A stretch of DNA of 64,000 nt from Collimonas arenae (GTDB lineage: Bacteria > Pseudomonadota > Gammaproteobacteria > Burkholderiales > Burkholderiaceae_D), in the NCBI RefSeq assembly GCF_000786695.1, contig NZ_CP009962.1:4216001-4280000 (forward strand). The letters run 5' to 3'. Each line of letters begins with the position of its first letter. The stretch's first letter is position 1. A program made the translations under genes and the position numbers. Below are positions 50,659-59,629 of this stretch, piece by piece. Below the pieces are notes generated by a model. The model worked only from the letters and a program-made list of their open reading frames with translations. It did no database searches and was not told where the DNA came from.

Positions 50659-51113
50659 CAGTAAGCGATATGCAGGCGACGATACAGGAAGCCCAGTACA
50701 AACAAAGGGCCGATCAGCAAGAAGCGCAGATCATCAAAAAACGATGGCTTCTTGCCTTCTATTTTGTGACCGATGAATTGTCCTATCCAGGCAATCACAA
50801 ACACCGTAATTGACACCGGCAACACCAGATGAGGAGGTAAAAAGTAGAGCAACGCCAGCATCGCCCCCGACATCAGCAGCATGCCGACCGCAAACGGCGC
50901 CGACAAGGAAAAGTAGTACAGCAAGGAAGCCAGCGCCGCTGCCACGGCAACCAAAGGATGGATCGCCCACAGCAAACCCAGCAAGGTGAAGACGATCACC
51001 GGCACGCAAATGAAGTGAATCACTTCGTTGACCGGATTCAAGTGGCTTTCGGAGTATTTGGCGAGCAAGGTGTCGATAGCACGGCCTGTTAGCGGCTGCG
51101 TATTCTGGTTCAT
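50658..51113 (-). CDS. Mpo1-like (DUF962) membrane protein
   Basis: 151 residues with several membrane spans. It has the Mpo1/YGL010w signature HLNPVNEVIHF (His24, His33) and FIGHKIEGKKPSFFDDLRFL (His116), histidines that in yeast Mpo1 bind Fe2+ for alpha-oxidation of 2-hydroxy fatty acids. Bacterial members are usually uncharacterised. It precedes the reductase gene with a one-base overlap, and an AraC regulator lies just upstream on the same strand. Confidence 0.88.
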   Translation of the reverse strand: MNQNTQPLTGRAIDTLLAKYSESHLNPVNEVIHFICVPVIVFTLLGLLWAIHPLVAVAAALASLLYYFSLSAPFAVGMLLMSGAMLALLYFLPPHLVLPVSITVFVIAWIGQFIGHKIEGKKPSFFDDLRFLLIGPLFVLGFLYRRLHIAY

Positions 51114-51160
51114 GGCGGTCTCCGTTTATCTAGGTATACAGCCATCTTAGATCATCATTT

Positions 51161-51928
51161 TTACTCGCGCTTGAACGCAATCGCCATCTTTTGCAGCTCC
51201 GAGGGCACTACCCCGAAGGTATTGCGAAAGGTGCGGCTCATATGCGCCAGGTCGGCAAATCCGGCGCTGTGCGCGGCATGTGTCATATTATCGCCACGCG
51301 CGACCGCTTCGACCGCAGCCATCAAGCGCGACCATAACAGGTAGCGCGACAACGACAAACCGGTCTGCTGGCGAAACAGATGGGTAAAGCGGCTGGCCGA
51401 TAAATGCACGCCGGCAGCCAGTTCCGCGCCGCTAGGTGGCTGCTGTCCAGGACGCAAGGCAATCGAAGCCAGCGCTTGGCTGATCCGGTGATCAAACCCC
51501 GGCCGTGCGCGGTCGTACAACGAGGTACACGCCAGCCAGTCCTGTGTCAACTGCCCGGCGCGCTGCAGATCAAGGCTGCCGTGCCGCGCCAGATCGAGTC
51601 CGTCACGCACCGGCTCAAAGGCATCGACGCAGTCATAGTCGGCGACCAGCACGCTCTGCGCAGCCGGCGAACGCTGCGGCAACTCGACGAACAGGTGCGC
51701 CAGCAACCTCGCTTCGCAGTGAATCTGGTGCGGCTGGTTGGAGGCAAAGATGGCGGCGCGCGTCGTCGTCCATGGCAGGTCCGGCGCCAGGCGGGCCTGA
51801 AACGGGGCGTCCAGGCCCCAGGTCAGCTGGGTTGCAAAATGCGCATGGAATTTGGAATCGATGCCGGGACCGATCACCAGGGAGCAGCCGCGCCAAAGAA
51901 ACAGCAATGAGCGTTGCGTGTTCTTCAA
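51161..51928 (-). CDS. AraC-family transcriptional regulator
   Basis: 255 residues: an N-terminal cupin-like ligand domain (FHAHFATQLTWGLDAPFQAR, ASNQPHQIHCEARLLAHLFV) and a C-terminal double helix-turn-helix (about 155-250: LAAGVHLSASRFTHLFRQQT, HAAHSAGFADLAHMSRTFRN, FGVVPSELQKM). It lies 47 nt upstream of the Mpo1-like/reductase pair in the same direction, so it may belong to or control that unit. Confidence 0.88.
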   Translation of the reverse strand: MKNTQRSLLFLWRGCSLVIGPGIDSKFHAHFATQLTWGLDAPFQARLAPDLPWTTTRAAIFASNQPHQIHCEARLLAHLFVELPQRSPAAQSVLVADYDCVDAFEPVRDGLDLARHGSLDLQRAGQLTQDWLACTSLYDRARPGFDHRISQALASIALRPGQQPPSGAELAAGVHLSASRFTHLFRQQTGLSLSRYLLWSRLMAAVEAVARGDNMTHAAHSAGFADLAHMSRTFRNTFGVVPSELQKMAIAFKRE

Positions 51929-51982
51929 TCTTACTTTGCCTCGCAGGAAACCATGGTTGCTGGCGAAACTTCGGCCCGGGTC

Positions 51983-52930
51983 TTAAAATTTGTGGCAGGT
52001 GCAATTGCCCCATCGGTACAGATGCATTTTATGGAATATATGCTTTATCTCGTTCGGCACGCCGCCAAACAAGACTTCGGGAGCAGTCAGACCAAACACG
52101 CCGAGGCTGATCGATGGCTCCAGCGAAACTACCGCGTGCCAGGTGCGCTTCGGAATAAATAGCGCATCGCCGGCTTCCACCCGCGCATACAGACCTTGCG
52201 TTTTTTCAAATTCCTGGAGCTTGTCCGGTTGCTGATCAAGCCGCGAGATATTAATATCGCTCAGGACGGCGCCCCAGTCGAATTTCCGGGAAATGCACAT
52301 ATGCGGCGTTTGTTCAGGTGGGAACAGAATGAATTCCTTGCTGCCGCGAACCTGGCAAAACCAGTTATGCGGAAAGTCGTAATGCAGGCCGGTGACGGTA
52401 TTGGCCGGCCCCATGAAGACATATTCCCAGGTCCAGCGCAAGCCGGGCCACAAATCCTTGATCGAGAAGTCATGGCGCAGCGCTGGAAACTCGTCGAGAA
52501 TATTCCACTGCGCCAGATACATCCGATCCGGCTGGAACGATTGCATGTGTCCCCAGTCGAGAAAAAATTCCTCTTCAGGAGCCAGTTGATGCCGGCGACG
52601 GTCTGGCAGCAAGCCGGCATCGTCCGGCAGCGCATGTTTGGCCAGCTCCGCCAGTCCTTGCAGATAGGGGCCGACCGGCATCACCGGACGGTGCCGGGTC
52701 TGGCCCTGCTCCACCAAACCGTTCTGGAATTTCACCTGCGGCTCGGAACCGTCCTTGTAGCGCAGCGCCGCCATCTGTTCAAACGACCAGCCTTGCTGCG
52801 CCGGCCAGTTGCGCAATGCGCCCTTGACCAGCAAAGGCCGGGTACGCGCACCGAAGCCGCCGTCGCGCTGAAGCTGATCGGCATCGATCTGGTCGACTAA
52901 CTGGAAGGATGGGCCGCGAATCGAAGTCAT
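51983..52930 (-). CDS. JmjC/cupin-8 Fe(II)-oxygenase-like protein
   Basis: 315 residues of a cupin_8 (JmjC-like) dioxygenase. Iron ligands fit His183 and Asp185 in GLHYDFPHNWFCQVRG and His265 in FIPKRTWHAV; KEFILFPP supplies the 2-oxoglutarate Lys. Such enzymes hydroxylate proteins, RNA or small molecules; the substrate here is unknown. The C-terminal tail is Cys/His-rich (HLYRWGNCTCHKF). The first start ATG 52930 is used. It lies upstream of the AraC regulator on the same strand, 54 nt away. Confidence 0.87.
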   Translation of the reverse strand: MTSIRGPSFQLVDQIDADQLQRDGGFGARTRPLLVKGALRNWPAQQGWSFEQMAALRYKDGSEPQVKFQNGLVEQGQTRHRPVMPVGPYLQGLAELAKHALPDDAGLLPDRRRHQLAPEEEFFLDWGHMQSFQPDRMYLAQWNILDEFPALRHDFSIKDLWPGLRWTWEYVFMGPANTVTGLHYDFPHNWFCQVRGSKEFILFPPEQTPHMCISRKFDWGAVLSDINISRLDQQPDKLQEFEKTQGLYARVEAGDALFIPKRTWHAVVSLEPSISLGVFGLTAPEVLFGGVPNEIKHIFHKMHLYRWGNCTCHKF

Positions 52931-53029
52931 AAAGAATCAATAAAAAACCAAAAAAACTGGAAGAAAGGCGGCATTTCTAGATAATCTGCCTACCGTCATG
53001 CCCACGCAATTCCGTAGTTTAGCAGGATG

Positions 53030-53057
53030 CATCGGAGAAATTTTCTCCGATGTTTTT
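53030..53057 (+). terminator. Perfect palindrome with T-run
   Basis: CATCGGAGAAA (53030-53040) and its exact complement (53042-53052), then TTTTT. No plus-strand gene is obvious upstream, so it may end an antisense or unannotated transcript. Confidence 0.7.
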
Positions 53058-53081
53058 CTGCGATGTAAATGCATTCAACGT

Positions 53082-53216
53082 TTAGAAATTCCGGAAATCG
53101 TCCTGGATCATGCGGATCCGGTTGCCGCTGTTCAAGCGATTGATCAGCTGGGCTTGCGCGGCTTGCCAGAGCTGGTCACGGTCCATCACCGAGGTCGGCA
53201 TTGCCGCCGCTGCCAT
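53082..53216 (-). CDS. Possible very small protein, 44 aa
   Basis: Frame from ATG 53216: MAAAAMPTSVMDRDQLWQAA followed by LINRLNSGNRIRMIQDDFRN. The composition looks protein-like, and an open extension reaches 53300 from a TTG, but the ribosome-binding site is weak. Low-confidence call. Confidence 0.25.
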   Translation of the reverse strand: MAAAAMPTSVMDRDQLWQAAQAQLINRLNSGNRIRMIQDDFRNF

Positions 53217-53312
53217 ACTGAAACCTGCTGAAGCCACGATCGAACTGTCCCGGCGCGCCGCGCGTGTTGCATGGGCAATAGGTAAGCGATAAGTGATCAA
53301 TAAGCGCAGATA

Positions 53313-53347
53313 ATAAAAAAAAGCCCGCCACCTTGCGGCAGCGAGCT
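53313..53347 (-). terminator. Rho-independent terminator
   Basis: AGCCCGC near 53322 pairs, with one mismatch, with GCGAGCT near 53341, with an inner CCGC/GCGG helix. The minus strand then runs into eight T residues. It resembles the terminator at 49066-49100, and would end the LysR transcript or a small RNA. Confidence 0.8.
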
Positions 53348-53534
53348 AAATATCAACATAGGAGAGGATAGGCTCCGATAGACAACTCATTCTAGTAAGA
53401 ATCGGACACTACCACACCTGTTAAATTTGACAGGTTTACAAACAGGAATTTATGATCCCATTTCACATTCGACAACATGTCATAAATTACTATTTAAACA
53501 ATCATTTCATCAACGCGCTGCAGGCTCGCCTATT

Positions 53535-54506
53535 TCACATTGATACCGGGTCTTGGACAGACGACGCTCCCCCCACAGTAGCAATTGCTTCCCGCAGCCA
53601 TAGCAAGGCAGGATCGTTCTGGTTACGTGGATGCCACGCAGCAAACAGGGAAAATCCGCGCGCCTGGAACGGTAGCGTGAAACCATCCAGCCGATCGCGA
53701 TAACGTTCCAGAAAGCGGCTCGGCAAAGTCGACACGTAGTCGCTATTGCATAACAGATCAGGTACCAATGTGAAATTTTGTACGGATAGCGAGACTTCGC
53801 GTTGCCTTCCCAGTAATTCGAGATGCTCGTCCATGAACCCGTGAAAGCTGCCGCCACTGGTGGATACCAGCACATGCTTAAGCGCGCAATATTGATCCAG
53901 ATCCAATGCGCCAGTGCCCCGTGGATGCCCTTTACGCTGCGCCATGACAAAGTGCTCGTCGTAGATTTTCCTGGCTTTCATCGAAGATGGCACCATGCGC
54001 TCGGAACCGAGCAGCAGATCGATCTCCGCCCGTTCCAGTTGCGTCGCCACCAGGCGCTGGTCTGCACTGACGAAAGCGACCCTGATACCGCTACCGGCCA
54101 ACTGCGGCAGCCGCTCCATCAGGCACAAGCCGAGCACCGCGGTTGCATTATCGTTGGCGGCGATTACAAAACGGCGGCTGTCCTGCCAGGGATCGAACAC
54201 CGGCCGCTGCCTGATCACGATTTGCAAGTCGCTAAGTGCAGCGTGTAAGGGTGCAATCAAGGCCAGTCCCCGCGCACTGGGAGTCATGCCGCGGCCGCAG
54301 TCTGCCGGTATCAGCAAGGGATCGTCGAAAATCTTGCGCAACCGCGACAACTGGGTGGACACCGCCGGCTGGGTCAGGTGTAGCCGCGCCGCCGCCTTGG
54401 TGACATTGCACTCCTCCAGCAAAGCATCAAGCGATACCAGCAAATTCAAATCTATCCCACGAAGATCAATCACATTGATAGGTCCTATGCCATTAATTGA
54501 TTTCAA
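53535..54506 (-). CDS. LysR-family transcriptional regulator
   Basis: 323 residues. Helix-turn-helix at about 20-80 (DLNLLVSLDALLEECNVTKA, AARLHLTQPAVSTQLSRLRK) and effector-binding domain (FVIAANDNATAVLGLCLMER, RAEIDLLLGSERMVPSSMKA). ATG 54506 is used; GTG 54473 (VIDLRGIDLNLL) preceded by AGGA is an equally good start. It is divergent from the MDR-type oxidoreductase gene and is its likely regulator. Confidence 0.9.
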   Translation of the reverse strand: MKSINGIGPINVIDLRGIDLNLLVSLDALLEECNVTKAAARLHLTQPAVSTQLSRLRKIFDDPLLIPADCGRGMTPSARGLALIAPLHAALSDLQIVIRQRPVFDPWQDSRRFVIAANDNATAVLGLCLMERLPQLAGSGIRVAFVSADQRLVATQLERAEIDLLLGSERMVPSSMKARKIYDEHFVMAQRKGHPRGTGALDLDQYCALKHVLVSTSGGSFHGFMDEHLELLGRQREVSLSVQNFTLVPDLLCNSDYVSTLPSRFLERYRDRLDGFTLPFQARGFSLFAAWHPRNQNDPALLWLREAIATVGGASSVQDPVSM

Positions 54507-54569
54507 ATATACGTTGGCGCGCCTTAAAGTTCAATCATCGTCATGAACAACAGGAAACAGGAGCCCAAG

Positions 54570-55637
54570 ATGAAAGCATGGATGTTCAACCGCCCGCAAT
54601 TGACACTGAAACTGGAAGACGTCGCCCAGCCCGAACTGCGTGCCGGCGCTGCACTGGTACAGATGGAGGCGGTGCCACTGCTGAGCTACACCCGCAATTA
54701 CCTGCAAAGCAATTTGCCCTACGCTTATCCGCCCAGCCCGTTTACGCCGGGCACCAACGGCATCGGCCGGATAATCGCTGTCGGCGCCGGCGTGCAGCAG
54801 TTCCAGCCGGGACAGCGGGTAGCCGTCAATCCCTACTGGATCGCTAACGAGGCTGTAGCGGAACCGCCGCAAGTACTGATCGGCCTGACCGGCATCAGCG
54901 CCGACAGCACGCCCATGCTGGAAGAATTCCCACATGGCAGTTTGCGCGAGGTAGCCGAGTTTCCTGTTTCCACGTTACTGCCGCTGGACGGACTCGATCA
55001 CGTGGCTGCCGAACGGCTGGCGGTACTGGCGAAATTCATCATCCCTTTCGGCGGCCTGCGCCGCGGCCGTCTGAGCGTGGGTGAAACAGTGGCGATCAAT
55101 GGCGCCGGTGGTTACTTTGGCTCCGCCGCGGTGCTGGCGGCCTTGGCAATGGGCGCTGCCAGGGTGATTGCACTGGGCCGCAACGCACAAGCATTGCAGA
55201 AACTGGTAGAACTGGGTCAGGGACGTGTAGTCGCAGTGCTGTTGAGCGGCGATGTTGCCGGCGACGCATCCGCCATCCGTACCGCAGCAGGCGGCGGCAT
55301 CGCGCTGGCATACGACATGGTCGGACAGGCCAGCGACGCCAATAGTACATTGGCGCTACTGCACAGCTTGCGTCGCGGCGGTCGACTGGTGCTGATGGGC
55401 AGCATGCAAGTCGCTCTGCCGATACCCTATGGCGACATGCTGCTCAACAATTGGGAACTGATCGGCCATTTCATGTATACCTCAGCCGATTACCTGGCGC
55501 TGCTGTCACTGGTCAAGGCAGGCTTGCTGTCGCTGGATGCGGTGGAACTGAAAACCTTTGCCTTCCCGGCGCTGGAAGCGGCCATCGACCACGCGGCGCA
55601 AATGAAAGGCCTGCAAGCTACGGTGTCGCTTTTCTAA
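54570..55637 (+). CDS. MDR-type zinc-independent oxidoreductase
   Basis: 355 residues from ATG 54570 (AGGAG upstream). Alcohol dehydrogenase-like medium-chain fold: PFTPGTNGIGRIIAVGAGVQ near the N-terminus, NADPH site GAGGYFGSAAVLAALAMGAA in the middle, and GGIALAYDMVGQASDANSTL and GRLVLMGSM near the end. The usual zinc-site Cys/His set is not apparent, so a quinone-oxidoreductase-like enzyme is more likely than a zinc alcohol dehydrogenase. Controlled by the divergent LysR gene. Confidence 0.87.
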   Translation: MKAWMFNRPQLTLKLEDVAQPELRAGAALVQMEAVPLLSYTRNYLQSNLPYAYPPSPFTPGTNGIGRIIAVGAGVQQFQPGQRVAVNPYWIANEAVAEPPQVLIGLTGISADSTPMLEEFPHGSLREVAEFPVSTLLPLDGLDHVAAERLAVLAKFIIPFGGLRRGRLSVGETVAINGAGGYFGSAAVLAALAMGAARVIALGRNAQALQKLVELGQGRVVAVLLSGDVAGDASAIRTAAGGGIALAYDMVGQASDANSTLALLHSLRRGGRLVLMGSMQVALPIPYGDMLLNNWELIGHFMYTSADYLALLSLVKAGLLSLDAVELKTFAFPALEAAIDHAAQMKGLQATVSLF

Positions 55638-55653
55638 TCGTCGTGCAGATGCG

Positions 55654-56064
55654 CTAGCGCGTGGCGGACCATTCATTTGCCAGGAATTCGCGCCACGGTT
55701 CGAAATATTTTTCGCGCCAGCCTTTCTTGACATCCTCGTACTCCTGCTCGGGAACATCCAGGTGAATCAGATCGATCCGGCCTTGTTCACCCTGCGGATG
55801 AAACGACAGAAACAAGACCGAGTCGGGATCATCGTCGGCGAACGCCGGCGAGCGCCAGGTCTGGACGATCAACCTGGGCTTGGCTACCTGTAGCATGACG
55901 CCGGTCAGCGCGCCATCGAAAGCCTCGAACTCATCGCCGGCCTGCTCCCCGATCAGCACGGGCAAGCCGGTGATCGCCTGGTGCAACTGCGGATCGAGAT
56001 ACATATCGAACAGTGCGTCGGCGGGCGCCTTCAGGACCACTGTCTTATAAATCACATTGCGCAT
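55654..56064 (-). CDS. SRPBCC/AHSA1-like protein
   Basis: 136 residues from ATG 56064. START/AHSA1-type fold: VIYKTVVLKAPADALFDMYL, AGDEFEAFDGALTGVMLQVA, LIVQTWRSPAFADDDPDSVL, ending in a helix (WREKYFEPWREFLANEW). Such proteins bind hydrophobic ligands or assist Hsp90-like activation; the role here is unknown. It is convergent with the oxidoreductase gene, 16 nt apart. Confidence 0.85.
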   Translation of the reverse strand: MRNVIYKTVVLKAPADALFDMYLDPQLHQAITGLPVLIGEQAGDEFEAFDGALTGVMLQVAKPRLIVQTWRSPAFADDDPDSVLFLSFHPQGEQGRIDLIHLDVPEQEYEDVKKGWREKYFEPWREFLANEWSATR

Positions 56065-56217
56065 GGTGGTTCTTTCTTCAGTGCTGTGAGCAAAGCGTCG
56101 GAGCAACATCGAAGCAACATCTGAGCAACATCCAAGAAGCAGCACCATGGCAAATCATGCATTTGAAATCAAATTTTCAAAATGGCGCGGTAAAACTTTA
56201 CCTCATTTTACGCAAAC

Positions 56218-56442
56218 TCATTTCATCGCACGCCGCATGCCAACGTACAAGGCTTCCACCTTCTCGCGCGCCCACACTGTCTTGCGTAGAAATGTCAGGC
56301 TGGACTTGATGCTGGGGTCGCTCTTGAAACAACGGATATCGATCCGCTGTCCCAAACCGTCCCAGCCGTAATGTTCAACCAGTTCAGTCAGCATCGCCTC
56401 CAGCGTCACGCCGTGCAGATGGTGGTGTGTATTTTGTGTCAT
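56218..56442 (-). CDS. VF530-family (DUF2132) DNA-binding protein
   Basis: 74 residues. The hallmark of the family, [60 protein letters not shown], is complete. The VF530 structure suggests nucleic-acid binding, but the cellular role is unknown. ATG 56442 is used since the upstream part lacks conservation. It stands alone. Confidence 0.9.
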   Translation of the reverse strand: MTQNTHHHLHGVTLEAMLTELVEHYGWDGLGQRIDIRCFKSDPSIKSSLTFLRKTVWAREKVEALYVGMRRAMK

Positions 56443-56568
56443 GTGCTTCTCGATCAACTTACAAGCTGACATTTTACGTCTTCGCCTGGACGCCGCCAGT
56501 GAAACACAGTATTAAAGTTTTTGGGAATCTTGTCGTTAATTGAATGACACTTATCCAGAAAGGACGTC

Positions 56569-56916
56569 ATGAAAATCAATTCAGCGCATGCGGCAGCGCC
56601 CTCTCCTGCCAACACCGCCTCGCAAATTGCCGCGTTGCAGAAGCAGCTTGCCAACCTGCAAAAACAACTGATGACGGTACTAAAAGAAATACCGGCGCCA
56701 GGCGAAGAGGAACTGGCCGACATGCGGGTCAAGGGCCTGCAGCTGCAAATTACCTCGATTGAAATGGAAATCAGCCGGCTTAGCCAAATGGCGGCGGTGC
56801 CGGAACTTTCCGATACGCAGCAAGCCAGTATTGAGGACAAACTCAATGATCAGCCGACTCAGCGGCAGAAACACCCGACTGCTTCTGCCGGCGGCAATGT
56901 GGATCTGTACGTTTGA
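56569..56916 (+). CDS. FlxA-like coiled-coil protein
   Basis: 115 residues, AAAGGACG upstream. Strong heptad repeats in the middle (IAALQKQLANLQKQLMTVLK, LQLQITSIEMEISRLSQMAA), matching the FlxA-like family. The N- and C-termini are disordered (AHAAAPSPANTASQ, PTASAGGNVDLYV). Function unknown; FlxA in E. coli is a FliA-dependent gene. Convergent with the esterase gene. Confidence 0.8.
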   Translation: MKINSAHAAAPSPANTASQIAALQKQLANLQKQLMTVLKEIPAPGEEELADMRVKGLQLQITSIEMEISRLSQMAAVPELSDTQQASIEDKLNDQPTQRQKHPTASAGGNVDLYV

Positions 56917-56961
56917 ATCAAAGCGCGACCCAGCGCTGAGCTGCCGGGCCGCAACCACCAT

Positions 56962-58305
56962 TTAAGGCTGCAGGTTAGCCCGGTAGAAAGCAGTTACTGC
57001 ATCGGCCAGCAACTTGTGTGTATGCGTGGTCGGATGCAAGGTATCCCAGAAAACGAAACTATCCGGATTGGTACACTGTGAGCGGGCGCTCTGCGTGCTC
57101 ATGTAATTCAAGGTCGAATCGGTATTGATGCTGAGACAGGACTGAGTCGTGTTGCTGACCTGGTATTTGGCCGGATTGGTCAGCAAATCATTGAACAAGG
57201 CATACGTATCGTATAGCTGGATATTCAGGCTGCTGCCATATTGCGCTTGCAGCGAACTAACCAGCGCGGTGAGACGGTTGTTGAGATCGATCACCTGCGC
57301 CGCCACCGTCGCCCCCGTGGTCTTGATGGAGAACACCGGCGCCTTGGACACATCCGGCAACTTCAGCAACAGGATATTGCGCGCGCCGGACTGAATCAGG
57401 CTTTGCAGGGCTTGCGTTTCTCCGCTGATCACCTGGTCGACCGTGCTGTTGTAATTGACCAGGTCGTTACCGCCGATCAGCAAGGTGAACAAGGTGTTTT
57501 GCGGCTGGTAGTTCTGCGCCTTCTGCATATAGGTCGTATAGGACTGCACTTGCTGGACCACGCCAGGAATCACCAGATTCTGGGTGGTCACGCCGGCGCC
57601 GCCAACTGCCCAGTTATACAAGGGAAGCTGCAAATTGTCGGCCAGGTATTCAACCCAGTTCTTGCCGTTGCTGAAATGCCCCAGGAACCAGCTGTTTGAA
57701 TTTGGTAAAGTCCAATTCGAGGCATTGTAGATATTCTGGGTATCGGACAAGCTGTCGCCGAATGCGACGATCTTGTTGATGCCGCTTTGTACTACGCTGT
57801 CGGTAGTCCAGACGGTGTAGTTGAACGACAGCGCATTGTCGGCGGCGGCAACCATTGCTACCGGCTGGCTGATGCCTTTGGCGGTCAGCGTGCTTTGGCA
57901 GACCGATTGCAAGGTGCTTTGAGTGACATCGCTATAGAACATGTTTTCCCAGTTCAGCGCACCGCCGGCCCACCAGTAACCGTTGATGCGGTAGTAGTCG
58001 CCACTGGACGGGTCAAGGCCCCAGACGTAGGTTGTGGTCGGCTTGGTCGGATTGCTGTTGGTGCGGTACCAGCAGCGCAAATAAGTGTAGGTGCTGCTGC
58101 TGGCGGCATTCGTTACTGCGCCAGCAACCATGCTGCGCGCGGCTGGCTTTTGGCTTGGCTTCTGTTTCAGCAGTTGTTCCTTGGAGAGCGGGCCGGACGA
58201 CGACAAATGATGGGTGTAAAGGGGATCGGGTTTTACTTCAGGGGATATTGTTCCTGCCACAGCCATATTCGAACACAAAGCACAAAGCACAAAAAGTGTT
58301 TTCAT
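56962..58305 (-). CDS. GDSL/SGNH esterase-lipase, exported
   Basis: 447 residues from ATG 58305 (AAGGAAA upstream). Signal peptide ends about residue 17. An N-terminal region of about 170 residues (YLRCWYRTNSNPTKPTTTYV, YYRINGYWWAGGALNWENMF) resembles the front part of thermolabile hemolysins and related phospholipases. The SGNH core follows: FGDSLSDTQ (Ser185), GAGVTTQ, LIGGNDLVN (Asn280) and WDTLHPTTHTH (Asp421, His424). Likely secreted or periplasmic lipase/phospholipase. Divergent from the QseBC operon across the DnaA-box-like tandem repeats. Confidence 0.9.
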   Translation of the reverse strand: MKTLFVLCALCSNMAVAGTISPEVKPDPLYTHHLSSSGPLSKEQLLKQKPSQKPAARSMVAGAVTNAASSSTYTYLRCWYRTNSNPTKPTTTYVWGLDPSSGDYYRINGYWWAGGALNWENMFYSDVTQSTLQSVCQSTLTAKGISQPVAMVAAADNALSFNYTVWTTDSVVQSGINKIVAFGDSLSDTQNIYNASNWTLPNSNSWFLGHFSNGKNWVEYLADNLQLPLYNWAVGGAGVTTQNLVIPGVVQQVQSYTTYMQKAQNYQPQNTLFTLLIGGNDLVNYNSTVDQVISGETQALQSLIQSGARNILLLKLPDVSKAPVFSIKTTGATVAAQVIDLNNRLTALVSSLQAQYGSSLNIQLYDTYALFNDLLTNPAKYQVSNTTQSCLSINTDSTLNYMSTQSARSQCTNPDSFVFWDTLHPTTHTHKLLADAVTAFYRANLQP

Positions 58306-58528
58306 TGCTGGTTTCCTTGTTGTAGTTGCTACTAAAGGCTTTTGCATCAAGAAGATTTCCCGGCATGCGCCGGCCACAGCCGGCAACCGGGAAGCGATTG
58401 GGCAGATGGCGGCTACCCACACAAACGATAGCAAAATACCATCACGATGATACCCGCGGCAATATTGACACACGGAAACAAATTGAAGGTGGCTATAAAC
58501 GCTTTCCGATGTTTTCCTCTAATCAGGA

Positions 58529-58846
58529 GTTACCCACAGAATGTGTGGACAGTCTTGTTGATAACCCACTGGCAATTTAGCTATGCTGCTGATTTATATA
58601 GGATTTTTCCTGCTGCTCAAGGTGCATTTCCGAAGTTACCCACAGAATTTGTGGACAGTCTTGTTGATAACTCCCTGGCTACTAAGTTAAGTGCATGATT
58701 TATAACGATATTTCATCACTGTTCAATTTGACGCTGCAGACTTACCCACAGATTTTGTGGACAGTTCTGTTGATAACCATCCTGCATCTTAGCTAAGTGC
58801 ATGATCTGTATAGTGTTTTCATCGATGCTCAGAATGGGGCGCAGAC
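58529..58846. repeat. Three tandem 106-bp DnaA-box-like repeats
   Basis: Units begin at 58529, 58635 and 58741, exactly 106 bp apart. Each opens TTACCCACAGA, TGTGGACAG and TGTTGATAAC, then GCATGAT-type and T-rich tails. Each unit has three 9-mers one mismatch from the DnaA box TTATCCACA (TTACCCACA, TGTGGACAG as complement, TTATCAACA as complement). Confidence 0.9.
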
Positions 58847-58972
58847 GGTTTTCAGACTGTTCCCGTATTGCTTTAAGAGTCGTTTAATTCAATCCGGCTA
58901 CACTGTCACGATTATCGGCAGGCTGATTTATCAATAATCGGCGCCGCGCGGTTTTTCCAGGGAGTTGGTGCT

Positions 58973-59629
58973 ATGCGTTTGCTGTTGGTGGAAGACGATC
59001 TGATGGTGGGCGAAGCCGTGCGCAAGGGATTGCGGCAGGATGGCTTTGCGGTCGACTGGGTCCAAGACGGCGTCGCCGCGCTCAGCGCGCTGGCGCAAGA
59101 GGACTATCAGCTGCTGCTGCTGGATCTCGGTTTGCCGAAAAAGAACGGCCTGGAAGTACTGAAGTCCTTGCGCGCTGGCGCCAATCAGATTCCGGTCCTG
59201 ATCCTGACTGCGCGCGACGCCATCTCGGACCGGGTCGCCGGCCTTGACGCCGGCGCCGACGATTACCTGGTCAAACCCTTCGACCTGGAAGAATTGGCGG
59301 CGCGAATCCGCGCCCTGCTGCGGCGCCAGTCGGGGCGCGCTGAACCGCTGATCGAACTCGGCCAGCTGACGCTGAATCCTGCCACCCATGAAGTCACGCT
59401 GGAAGGCCGCCAAGTCAATTTGTCGGCGCGCGAATTTGCCTTGCTGCGGGCCTTCCTGGACCGTCCCGGCGTGGTGCTGTCGCGCGCGCAGCTGGAAGAA
59501 AAAATGTATGGCTGGGACGACAGCATAGAAAGTAACGCAGTCGAGGTATACATCCACGCTCTGCGCAAGAAACTCGGCAGCAATTTCATCAAGAATGTGC
59601 GCGGCATCGGTTATATGGTGGCGAAATGA
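58973..59629 (+). CDS. qseB: QseB/PmrA-like response regulator
   Basis: 218 residues. Complete receiver: acidic VEDD, phospho-acceptor Asp51 in LLLLDLGLPKKNGLEVL, Thr in LILTARD and Lys in DYLVKPF; winged-helix domain (LSAREFALLRAFLDRPGVVL, VEVYIHALRKKLG). QseB-like regulators in enterobacteria govern motility and metal/antibiotic responses. The symbol is by family resemblance. The stop overlaps the kinase start by ATGA. Confidence 0.9.
   Translation: MRLLLVEDDLMVGEAVRKGLRQDGFAVDWVQDGVAALSALAQEDYQLLLLDLGLPKKNGLEVLKSLRAGANQIPVLILTARDAISDRVAGLDAGADDYLVKPFDLEELAARIRALLRRQSGRAEPLIELGQLTLNPATHEVTLEGRQVNLSAREFALLRAFLDRPGVVLSRAQLEEKMYGWDDSIESNAVEVYIHALRKKLGSNFIKNVRGIGYMVAK

Noticed and set aside
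58529..58846. Chromosomal origin of replication
   Set aside because: DnaA-box-like sequences are present, but no dnaA, dnaN or gidA genes are near and similar units occur at two other loci. A repeat family is the simpler reading.
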